A stretch of DNA of 6,358 nucleotides from Bacillota bacterium (GCA_021781855.1 JAJXWC010000133.1:1-6358), one strand, 5' to 3'; positions 1 through 5,633 are shown, counted from the stretch's first letter. The notes: a model not told the origin generated them from the letters alone. Made by a program: numbers and translations.

Positions 1-108
1 TCCATTTCAAATGTGCTCATTTGTGATTGCGATATTTCTTTACTAGCAATCATCAACCGCAAAATTTTTTTCGATTTCCTCACAATATGGAAAACTTTTT
101 CTGAATAA
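1..108 (+). CDS. C-terminal fragment of an unidentified protein (partial at left edge)
   Basis: Plus-strand frame 1 is open from the first base to a TAA at 106-108, giving 35 residues that end in FDFLTIWKTFSE. The other two plus frames close within about 45 bases. A hairpin with a T-rich tail lies 27 bases past the stop in the same orientation, which is the arrangement expected at the end of a real gene. I do not recognise the family. Genes beside yeiH are often LysR-type regulators, but nothing in this tail proves that. An open stretch of 35 codons can also occur by chance, so the call rests mainly on the terminator. Confidence 0.4.
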   Translation, partial: SISNVLICDCDISLLAIINRKIFFDFLTIWKTFSE

Positions 109-135
109 TCTAACAGAAAATAGTGCCTAACAGAT

Positions 136-184
136 ATGCAAACGAGAGATTTGAATCCACCGTTTGCGTTTTTAATTATTTTTA
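136..184 (+). terminator. Probable intrinsic terminator of the left-edge plus-strand gene
   Basis: GCAAACG (138-144) pairs perfectly with CGTTTGC (161-167), and the stem extends outward by a T-G and an A-T pair. The 16-base apical region contains a further GATT/AATC pairing. The plus strand then runs into GTTTTTAATTATTTTTA, a T-rich tail broken by AA. On the minus strand no T-run follows the hairpin, so it should work mainly for plus-strand transcription and not for yeiH. Confidence 0.55.
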
Positions 185-201
185 TCTCAGCAGTACGTGC
201 T
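180..201 (+). repeat. Small intergenic repeat, copy D (partial)
   Basis: TTTTATCTCAGCAGTA at 180-195 is identical to 2034-2049, and the similarity continues as YGYG. AGCA (189-192) pairs with TGCT (198-201) around a 5-base loop, the counterpart of the larger CAGCA/TGCTG hairpin in copy C. The TTGAAGTGAT core seen in the other copies is not preserved. It lies just beyond the stop codon of the yeiH-like gene. Confidence 0.4.
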
Positions 202-228
202 AATCCCTCCACCAAGCGAGTCTCTGTT

Positions 229-1224
229 TCATTTCAACAGCACCAGTATCAAAATCACTGCAACAATAACCTGAAAAACAATCGTTGCAAAACCATAAAT
301 CATCAGTTTTTTGCCCGCACGGATAAACTCAACCAAGTTCAACCTTAGCCCGATTGCAGCCAGAGCAATCGTTTCACACCAAGAGCTTAAAAAATGTGCA
401 AAATCTGAAAGACCCACTGTAAAATGCAAAAGGGTGTTGCCTAAACAAAGTACGATAAAACCAATCACATACCAAGGTAAAAAGCTATTGCGCTTAACTT
501 TAATCACTGCTTTAGACGCTTTGTCTCGTCTTGAAAGCGCACCGAAGCCCAATACCACAAAAACAAGCATAATAATTCGCATAATTTTGAAAAGCGTTGC
601 TGTCGTGGTAGTAGGAATATTTACCATTGTTCCGCTGGCAACAACTTGCCCTACTGACTGAACTGTACCGCCAATCAGCGCACCACGCAAGAGATTGCTC
701 TGCCCGAAAATTAAAGTTCCCAGAGCGGGTAAGCCCAGCATCAGGACTGTTCCCATCAAATTAACCATCGTAATTGCTGTCCGCCGCTCCTTGACGGTTG
801 CATTCACTACAGGTTCAACTGCGGCAATCGCAGACGAACCACAAACGGCATTTCCCGCCGCCATGAGCCGTGCATCATTTTTGGAAAATCCGAGTTTTTT
901 GCCAAGAAAAATCACAAAAACAATCGTCAAAATCATTTGCAAAACAATAAATCCGATACCGTTTAATCCTAGCTTTTGAATGGTCTGAATGGTCACAGTC
1001 GCTCCTAAAAACATAACTGAGTATTCTAGTAACTTCTTTTCGGACCACGCAGTCCCAGTCTCAAGCGATGGCTGATGAAAATAAATATTTCCTAAAATAA
1101 TTCCTAGCAAAATCGCTAGCGTGGGAGCGCCCAAGCCTTTAATCACGAAAAGATTGAGTATGTACGCAAGAAGCGCTACGGCAAAAGAAAGGGCTATGCC
1201 GACAATATCTTGTTTTTTTATCAT
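229..1224 (-). CDS. YeiH-family putative sulfate/anion exporter, multi-pass membrane protein
   Basis: The 331-residue protein is almost entirely hydrophobic, with roughly ten membrane segments and very short connecting loops. It matches the YeiH/UPF0324 family (Pfam Cons_hypoth698, putative sulfate exporters). Seen family-like motifs are GAPTLAILLGIILGN at 32-46, GNAVCGSSAIAA at 124-135 inside a membrane-adjacent loop, and GGTVQSVGQVVASG at 185-198. The length is normal for the family and no frameshift is seen. The start is ATG at 1222-1224, preceded by AGAAGAAG, a modest ribosome binding site. It has its own near-consensus promoter and diverges from the Rep-like gene. The transported substrate is only predicted for the family; sulfate or another small anion is inference. 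No clear terminator follows it on the minus strand. Confidence 0.85.
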   Translation of the reverse strand: MIKKQDIVGIALSFAVALLAYILNLFVIKGLGAPTLAILLGIILGNIYFHQPSLETGTAWSEKKLLEYSVMFLGATVTIQTIQKLGLNGIGFIVLQMILTIVFVIFLGKKLGFSKNDARLMAAGNAVCGSSAIAAVEPVVNATVKERRTAITMVNLMGTVLMLGLPALGTLIFGQSNLLRGALIGGTVQSVGQVVASGTMVNIPTTTTATLFKIMRIIMLVFVVLGFGALSRRDKASKAVIKVKRNSFLPWYVIGFIVLCLGNTLLHFTVGLSDFAHFLSSWCETIALAAIGLRLNLVEFIRAGKKLMIYGFATIVFQVIVAVILILVLLK

Positions 1225-1277
1225 TATCTTCTTCTTTCAAAAATAAAATAACACAAATTTATAAACGTGTTGGATTA

Positions 1278-1306
1278 ACTATAACACTTATTTTAAAAAG
1301 TGTCAA
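1278..1306 (-). promoter_or_regulatory. Sigma-A promoter of the yeiH-like gene
   Basis: Read on the minus strand, a perfect -35 TTGACA (1301-1306) is followed after exactly 17 bases by the -10 TATAGT (1278-1283, one mismatch to consensus). Transcription would start near 1271, leaving a leader of about 47 bases before the ATG at 1224. The spacer is filled by the palindrome described separately, so basal strength should be high and repression is plausible. Confidence 0.8.
1284..1303. promoter_or_regulatory. Operator-like palindrome in the yeiH promoter spacer
   Basis: ACACTT (1284-1289) and AAGTGT (1298-1303) are perfect inverted arms around an AT-rich centre containing TTTTAAAA. The site occupies the whole spacer between -35 and -10 of the yeiH-like gene and ends 10 bases before the -35 of the divergent Rep-like gene. 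This is a classic position for a repressor dimer. It does not match the CodY, PerR/Fur, Rex or CRE consensus that I know, so the cognate regulator is unknown. Confidence 0.5.
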
Positions 1307-1312
1307 ATTATC

Positions 1313-1341
1313 TTGAATTTCTCAAATAAAAATGCTATGCT
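1313..1341 (+). promoter_or_regulatory. Extended -10 promoter of the Rep-like gene
   Basis: The -35 TTGAAT (1313-1318) is separated by 17 bases from the -10 TATGCT (1336-1341), which is preceded by TGC and so forms an extended -10. Transcription should begin near 1348. This places the upstream in-frame ATG at 1332 inside the promoter and makes the ATG at 1365 the only sensible start, with a leader of about 17 bases. Confidence 0.7.
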
Positions 1342-1364
1342 GTAATAAGAATGAGGTGAATCCA

Positions 1365-2030
1365 ATGGAAACAAAGAAAGACTGGATTGATATTCGATAC
1401 AATGGCGAATTTGCTCCTGAGTTATCTGATTTTTTATTTTTTTTGATTTTGAAACTGCGCGAGTCTGATGAAAATCAGCATTTTATTGACAATGATGAGT
1501 TGAACAAAAAGTTTGCCGATTTTTCTGGTCCTAAAGAATTGGACGCTCTGCTAACAAAACTTTCGACGGTAAGTTCAGGTTTCCGAGACAATCGCCAGAA
1601 TTTATCCTATCGTTTTGCGCTTTTTAGTGATTTTGTCATTTCCGAAAATGGCTTTACTGTACAGGTTTCCCCTTATTTCAACCAGTGGTTTGATTTGCTT
1701 TTGGCAGAAGAAAATATGACCCAGTTTTATCTTGAGACTTATATTAACATTGGAAGCCGTTACGCTAAAGAATTTTTCAGAAAAATTGCACGCAATCAAA
1801 AAGAAGGGGGAGGAGTCTGGAAACCCAGCCTGGAGGAGCTTTATCAGACGTTAGATATCCCCAAAGGCTACAATAGTACACGCTTGAATCAACGTGTTTT
1901 CAATCAGCTCCAAAAGGAATTAGTGGGTAAGGACAAGATTCTTGAAAGTTTAGAAATCACAGCAATCAAAGGTGGTTTCAAAAATCTGCAAGTCCAGCGT
2001 TATGAATTTGATTTTCGTTTTTTGAAGTGA
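1365..2030 (+). CDS. Orphan Rep_3-type replication-initiator-like protein
   Basis: The 221-residue product has the layout of Rep_3 (RepB-like) initiators of theta-replicating plasmids, which bind origin repeats through two winged-helix domains. The first half (about 6-112) fits WH1 and ends with FTVQVSPYFNQWFDLL. The second half carries the telltale WH2 signatures: NMTQFYLETYINIGSRYAK at 117-135, matching the family's ft.yel...lqsKYAK pattern, then LDIPKGY at 163-169, NQRVFNQLQKEL at 175-186, and a final YEFDF. It stops right after WH2, whereas lactococcal RepB proteins are near 380 residues, so a C-terminal extension is absent. I chose ATG 1365 because GAGGTGA lies 5 bases upstream and the earlier in-frame ATG (1332) is inside the promoter. 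No iterons are seen around it and the neighbours are chromosomal. It may be a domesticated regulator or a remnant of an integrated plasmid; function unknown. Confidence 0.75.
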   Translation: METKKDWIDIRYNGEFAPELSDFLFFLILKLRESDENQHFIDNDELNKKFADFSGPKELDALLTKLSTVSSGFRDNRQNLSYRFALFSDFVISENGFTVQVSPYFNQWFDLLLAEENMTQFYLETYINIGSRYAKEFFRKIARNQKEGGGVWKPSLEELYQTLDIPKGYNSTRLNQRVFNQLQKELVGKDKILESLEITAIKGGFKNLQVQRYEFDFRFLK

Positions 2031-2084
2031 TAATTTTATCTCAGCAGTATGCGTTACGAAAACGCTTTGCTGCCTTGGTGGCAG
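2024..2084 (+). repeat. Small intergenic repeat, copy C, overlapping the end of the Rep-like gene
   Basis: The core TTGAAGTGAT starts at 2024, includes the stop codon of the Rep-like gene, and is followed by AATTTTATCTCAGCAGTA. On RNA, TGAAGT can pair with ATTTTA through A-U and G-U pairs. Downstream CAGCA (2042-2046) pairs with TGCTG (2069-2073) around an inner perfect hairpin GCGTT/AACGC (2051-2065). An alternative hairpin CTGCC/GGCAG lies at 2070-2084. The segment 2034-2049 is identical over 16 bases to 180-195. Confidence 0.5.
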
Positions 2085-2122
2085 AGGTCTGTTGCGCAAA
2101 TAAGTTCGCCATAGTCGTAAGT

Positions 2123-2149
2123 AAAAAGTGAGCAAATGCTCACTTTTTT
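2123..2149. terminator. Bidirectional intrinsic terminator between the Rep-like gene and kimA
   Basis: AAAAAGTGAGC (2123-2133) pairs perfectly over 11 bp with GCTCACTTTTT (2138-2148) around the loop AAAT. A run of six T follows on the plus strand and of five T on the minus strand, so it can end transcription of both converging genes. The stop codon of kimA (2140-2142) lies inside the stem. Confidence 0.9.
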
Positions 2150-3975
2150 AAATGATAATTATAAGAAGCTAAAATAATATCTTCATGTGCATTCAAGTAA
2201 TAGCGCAGCCGTAATCCTGTTTGATTATGGAACATATTTTGCCAAGGTTTCGAAGGAACAAAAGTTGGAATAATAACTGTTGTTGTAAAATTTCGCTTTT
2301 TCGCATTTTGTGAGGCAAGTTTGATATACCGCACGGCTGGCGTAATAATTGAGCGATAATTCGTTCGGATAACGGTCAAATGCAAATCAGGGAAAGTAAC
2401 TTCAAATTCGCGTTCAATCTCTTGTTCTTTTACTGTATTTTCCTGCGTGGAGACATGCAAGGCAATAACATAATCACCAACCGAGCGCGCATAGTTAATC
2501 GCCCCCAAATCAACATTAGTAACATTGCCAATCAGAACAATCACGGTATTTCCGTCATATCTGTGTTCTGCCACACCTTCGCGTAGTCGAAGCTGCTCTG
2601 CTACAGCCACATAATGACTATGAATACGGATAAATCCAATAATCAAAACAGGTAAAACGATAAAGAAAGGCCAAATTTCAGATGTCCGGAAAATCAACAA
2701 AATCAAGACAACCGAAACCGAAATCAGTGCGCCAATCACATTAGGAATGGCTTTGAGCATCCCTTTTCCTTGTCGCTTCCAATGAACAACCATTCCGATT
2801 TGCGCAAAGGTAAATGGTGTAAATACCCCAATCGCATATAATGGAATTAATTTATCCGTTTGACCATTGAAAATTAAAAGTAATACAACCGCACCTGCAG
2901 CAAGACTGATGATTCCATTTGAATAGCTCAATCGGTCGCCACGAGCGGTAAACATATGCGGCATGTATTTGTTTTTTGCCATATTGTAAGCAAGCATAGG
3001 GAAAGCCGAATAACCTGTATTTGCAGCAACTCCGAGGATTAGGGCCGTCGCAAATTGGAAGATAAAAAACATCAAGTGTCCAACTGGCCCCGTTCCGAGA
3101 ATTCCATTTGCCATCTGAGCGATGATTGTGACTGTATCTTTAGGCTGAATTCCCATCCAGTAGGCGAAAAAGACAACACCGGCGAAGAAAACTGCCAAAA
3201 TTGAGCCCATCATGACTAAAGTTAATGCAGCATTATGCTCTTTTGGGCGTTTGAAGAAAGGTACTGCATTTGAAATAGCTTCAACCCCTGTCAATGAGGA
3301 AGAACCTGTTGAAAAAGCTTTGAGCAAAAGAACCAGAGTCACGCCACCAACTGAAACGCCGATATGAGCTGGGGCATGATAAGGCAAAGTTCCTGTTAAA
3401 ATACGAATAACACCAACACCGAGCAAGATAAATGTGCTGACAATGAAGGTATAAACAGGAATCATCAGGAAGGAAGCCGATTCACGCAAACCACGTAAAT
3501 TCATCAGCATTAAAATCAAAGCCAAAGCAATCGCAATCCAGAGATTATAATGATAAAGCTCAGGAATTGCTGAAGTAATCGCATCTGCTCCAGAAGCCGT
3601 CGATACCGCAACTGTAAGCATATAATCAACAAGCAACGAACCACCCGAAATCAAGCCCGGAATCGTTCCAAGGTTTTCTGTTGAAACCAGATATGCTCCT
3701 CCACCAGAAGGATAAGCATGAATAACCTGCGTATAACTCGTAATCAATGCAAAAAGCAAAATCAAAATTACCGCGGCAATCGGCAAACTATACCAGGTTG
3801 CCATACTTCCCGCTGCAACCAAAATTAAAACAATTTGCTCTGGACCGTAAGCAATAGATGACAGAGCATCGCTTGAAAGCATTGCGAGTGCTTGCATTTT
3901 ATTGAGTAAATGTGAGTCGCCAGTCGATGATTTTAATGGTTTCCCAATTAAAATCTGTTTTAGTAATTTAAACAC
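2140..3975 (-). CDS. kimA: KimA-type high-affinity potassium:proton symporter (APC superfamily)
   Basis: The 611-residue protein matches Bacillus subtilis KimA (formerly YdaO, about 607 residues), which imports potassium with protons. Residues 1 to about 455 form the APC/LeuT-fold transporter with about 12 membrane helices. The rest is a soluble cytoplasmic domain of universal-stress-protein type, starting near HRYDGNTVIVLIGNV. Residues reported to line the ion path in KimA are present at the same numbers: D36 and Y43 in LSSDALSSIAYGPEQ, then D117, Y118, T121 and S125 in LLVDYMLTVAVS, with T229 and E232 in SLTGVEAIS. The start codon is GTG at 3973-3975, with the strong site GAGGAGA 6 bases upstream. 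KimA proteins are inhibited by cyclic di-AMP in other Firmicutes; that control here is inference. No cyclic di-AMP riboswitch fits in the short leader. It is monocistronic, with its own promoter and terminator. Confidence 0.85.
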   Translation of the reverse strand: MFKLLKQILIGKPLKSSTGDSHLLNKMQALAMLSSDALSSIAYGPEQIVLILVAAGSMATWYSLPIAAVILILLFALITSYTQVIHAYPSGGGAYLVSTENLGTIPGLISGGSLLVDYMLTVAVSTASGADAITSAIPELYHYNLWIAIALALILMLMNLRGLRESASFLMIPVYTFIVSTFILLGVGVIRILTGTLPYHAPAHIGVSVGGVTLVLLLKAFSTGSSSLTGVEAISNAVPFFKRPKEHNAALTLVMMGSILAVFFAGVVFFAYWMGIQPKDTVTIIAQMANGILGTGPVGHLMFFIFQFATALILGVAANTGYSAFPMLAYNMAKNKYMPHMFTARGDRLSYSNGIISLAAGAVVLLLIFNGQTDKLIPLYAIGVFTPFTFAQIGMVVHWKRQGKGMLKAIPNVIGALISVSVVLILLIFRTSEIWPFFIVLPVLIIGFIRIHSHYVAVAEQLRLREGVAEHRYDGNTVIVLIGNVTNVDLGAINYARSVGDYVIALHVSTQENTVKEQEIEREFEVTFPDLHLTVIRTNYRSIITPAVRYIKLASQNAKKRNFTTTVIIPTFVPSKPWQNMFHNQTGLRLRYYLNAHEDIILASYNYHLKK

Positions 3976-3987
3976 GAAAATCTCCTC

Positions 3988-4009
3988 ATAATAATAACCC
4001 TATTATTAT
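3988..4009. promoter_or_regulatory. Perfect 9-bp inverted repeat over the kimA start region
   Basis: ATAATAATA (3988-3996) and TATTATTAT (4001-4009) are perfect inverted arms around ACCC. The repeat covers the kimA -10 element, the likely transcription start and the edge of the ribosome-binding region, so it could be a repressor site or a weak 5' mRNA hairpin. It is made only of A and T pairs, so chance in AT-rich DNA is possible. Confidence 0.4.
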
Positions 4010-4013
4010 ACCA
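4005..4013 (-). promoter_or_regulatory. Extended -10 promoter of kimA
   Basis: On the minus strand TGGTATAAT combines a perfect -10 TATAAT (4005-4010) with an upstream TG one base away. No good -35 is found at 16-18 bases, which extended -10 promoters tolerate. The predicted transcript starts near 3998 and has a leader of about 23 bases ending in GAGGAGATTTTC before the GTG start. Confidence 0.7.
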
Positions 4014-4030
4014 TATTCTACGGTTCATTT

Positions 4031-4106
4031 ACTATTTTTGTTGAAGTGATTGCCTCATCTGCGCGAAAATTTTTCTTCTCTGTTAGTATTAGCTACACAT
4101 AATAGT
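4031..4106. repeat. Small intergenic repeat, copy A
   Basis: TGTTGAAGTGATT at 4039-4051 is identical to 5440-5452, and the 25-base cores (4039-4063 and 5440-5464) differ at three positions. After the core come an AT-rich segment with GAAAA/TTTTC pairing and TTAGTATTAG. The element is bracketed by ACTATT (4031-4036) and its complement AATAGT (4101-4106). It sits upstream of kimA and downstream of the 3D-domain gene. The orientation of any transcript is unknown. Confidence 0.5.
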
Positions 4107-4136
4107 TTAGTGCGTTGATTCCCTAAATAATTTTAC

Positions 4137-4163
4137 AAAAAAAGACTTATTTCTAAGTCTTTT
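4137..4163 (-). terminator. Intrinsic terminator of the 3D-domain gene
   Basis: Read on the minus strand, AAAAGACTTA (4154-4163) pairs over 10 bp with TAAGTCTTTT (4140-4149) around a 4-base loop and continues into a run of seven T. The TAA stop codon of the gene (4162-4164) overlaps the base of the stem. Confidence 0.85.
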
Positions 4164-5265
4164 AGCTCAAAATTCGAATTTGAACATGCTGTGCGCCCCA
4201 AGTGACTGCTTGAGCGACAGTTGGGAAATGAACGTCAATATGATAGCCAATAATTGCGCCACCCGTGTCTCCCGCAATCGCAACGCCATATCCCGGTACC
4301 TCAACAAGTGAGCCTAAAGGAATAACACTCGGGTCAACAGCGATACACATTGGATTTGTTCTTAAATCAATCCCTGTTGCTGTGATGTAACCGACATTCT
4401 GCCATGAGTACGCTGTTGCAAGCACATTCATTGTTTTTCCGCTTGATGTTGGCGGTAAAACAGGTGAGACTGGTTTTTGCGGAGTTGTTGATGTCGTGGA
4501 ATTGTTGTTTTGATTCTGACTATTTCCGCTACTAGCCGTCTTTTGTGCTTGAGCTTTAGCAGCTGCGTCTTGAGCAGCTTGAGCATCCTTTGCCATTTTT
4601 GCTTGTCGTGCGGCTTGGGCTGCAGCGGCTTGAGCTTGCATTTGGGTCAAAAGTTGCTTGTTTGAATTAATCTGATTTTGCAAGGTTGAAATATTTCCTT
4701 GTAATTCACCAACTTGACTTTGATAGCTTTGCTGGTTTTTTACAAGTTCTATTTTGGATTGTTCAAGACTTTTTGTCATTTTTTTCAATGAGGTCTGCGT
4801 ATCTTGCAATTCTTTAACTTGCGCTGTTTCTGCATCTAGCACTGTATTGAGATTGGTCAAACGCTGAATCATATTTGACAGATTGCCTGATGATGTGATA
4901 ATGCCTAAAACAGAAATTGTCACACCACCATTTGACTGGATAGAACGCATTTGCTCTGATACTGATGCACGTAATGAAGCTTCATCTTTTTGAGCTTGAG
5001 CGATTTTCACTTGCAAATCATCAATGTTTGCCTGAGTTGCATTAACTTGGTCTTGAGCCTTATTTGCCTTTGCGTAAAGGTCATTGACCTGAGAAAGTTT
5101 TGTGTTAACTTCAGACTGAAAATTTTGGATTTGCTGATTAACATTTGCTTGCGACTGAGTCGTGTCCGCATGAACAGCACCTACTGGGAAACTTCCAAGT
5201 AAAAGTGCGAAAGTTCCTGCTAAAAATCCAAATTTCTTAAAGTTTTTAGAAATCATATTTTCCAT
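4162..5265 (-). CDS. Secreted coiled-coil protein with C-terminal 3D domain, probable cell-wall remodelling enzyme
   Basis: The 367-residue precursor begins with a classical signal peptide: basic KNFKK at 7-11, a hydrophobic core, and probable cleavage after AVHA at 33. Residues 35 to about 205 form a coiled coil resembling the N-terminal part of PcsB and lactococcal Usp45. An Ala/Gln-rich and then Asn/Ser/Thr/Pro-rich linker follows to about 278. Residues 279-367 are a 3D domain, the double-psi barrel shared with MltA and the YocH/Rpf-like wall proteins, starting LATAYSW. The three name-giving aspartates are D311 (AVDPSVIPLG), D333 (AGDTGG) and D344 (HIDVHF), so a lytic-transglycosylase-like activity is possible but unproven. 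The first ATG (5263-5265) has AGGGGA close upstream; an in-frame ATG three codons later (5254-5256) would also leave a complete signal peptide. It is transcribed alone. Confidence 0.85.
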   Translation of the reverse strand: MENMISKNFKKFGFLAGTFALLLGSFPVGAVHADTTQSQANVNQQIQNFQSEVNTKLSQVNDLYAKANKAQDQVNATQANIDDLQVKIAQAQKDEASLRASVSEQMRSIQSNGGVTISVLGIITSSGNLSNMIQRLTNLNTVLDAETAQVKELQDTQTSLKKMTKSLEQSKIELVKNQQSYQSQVGELQGNISTLQNQINSNKQLLTQMQAQAAAAQAARQAKMAKDAQAAQDAAAKAQAQKTASSGNSQNQNNNSTTSTTPQKPVSPVLPPTSSGKTMNVLATAYSWQNVGYITATGIDLRTNPMCIAVDPSVIPLGSLVEVPGYGVAIAGDTGGAIIGYHIDVHFPTVAQAVTWGAQHVQIRILS

Positions 5266-5274
5266 ACTTCCCCT

Positions 5275-5313
5275 ATTCTACCACATAATGAGTTTTTTTA
5301 CATTTCTTAAACA
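5275..5313 (-). promoter_or_regulatory. Possible WalR-controlled promoter of the 3D-domain gene
   Basis: On the minus strand TGTTTA (5308-5313), five bases, then TGTAAA (5297-5302) resembles the WalR/VicR box TGTWAH-N5-TGTWAH with one mismatch in the first half. A third copy, TGTAAT, lies at 5313-5318. The second half-site falls 16 bases from TAGAAT (5275-5280), an extended -10 preceded by TGG, where a -35 would be. WalR controls wall hydrolases, including the 3D-domain protein YocH in Bacillus and PcsB in streptococci. A problem is that this -10 predicts a start near 5268, almost at the first ATG. Confidence 0.35.
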
Positions 5314-5429
5314 TTACATTTGTAAAAATTAGCGTAATAAATATGTACTTTCATCATTTTTCAGAGAAGATAATTGTCCTATAGAAATCGAAACTTTTAT
5401 AGCTAAAGATTTTCATGAACATATTGATT

Positions 5430-5508
5430 AGATGGATGCTGTTGAAGTGATTACTTCATCAGCGGGGATTTTTTTCCCTCCATTGATGTTAGGTTACCCT
5501 GTCCATCT
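5430..5508. repeat. Small intergenic repeat, copy B
   Basis: The core TTGAAGTGATTACTTCATC (5442-5460) contains a perfect 6-bp hairpin TGAAGT/ACTTCA with loop GATT. A second hairpin GGGGA/TTCCC follows (5464-5478). The whole is closed by AGATGGA (5430-5436) pairing with TCCATCT (5502-5508), with two more wobble pairs inside. The layout and spacing match copy A at 4031-4106, although the closing arms have a different sequence. Confidence 0.55.
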
Positions 5509-5633
5509 TCGCTGCGCTACACTATCCATTTGCTCTATGCGACTAGTCAATAGCGTAGTACAACGTGCGTAGATAGCAGACATTTGCTAGATTAAACTTC
5601 CAAATGAAAACGCAAAACTTTCATTTTCATAGA

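Noticed and set aside
1..226. A minus-strand frame without stops for about 75 codons running off the left edge past the yeiH stop codon.
   Set aside because: It has no credible start with a ribosome binding site, runs through repeat D and the hairpin at 136-169, and conflicts with the plus-strand tail and its terminator. I judged it chance, though a BLASTX search would settle it.
136..348. A plus-strand ORF starting with MQTRDLNPP, reminiscent of spurious ORFs antisense to tRNA genes.
   Set aside because: The minus strand contains a T-loop-like TTCAAAT, but the flanking bases do not form a T-stem and no acceptor, D or anticodon arms can be built, so there is no tRNA. The ORF overlaps yeiH and has no ribosome binding site.
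1332..1364. Upstream in-frame ATG that would add 11 residues to the Rep-like protein.
   Set aside because: This ATG lies within the extended -10 element and is upstream of the predicted transcription start; the ATG at 1365 has a well-placed GAGGTGA.
1225..1364. Possible plasmid origin with iterons upstream of the Rep-like gene.
   Set aside because: No tandem direct repeats of iteron length are present; the gap is fully explained by two promoters and one palindrome.
1800..1818. Purine-rich AAGGGGGAGGAG inside the Rep-like gene as an internal ribosome binding site or slippery signal.
   Set aside because: No start codon lies at a suitable distance and the frame continues normally on both sides.
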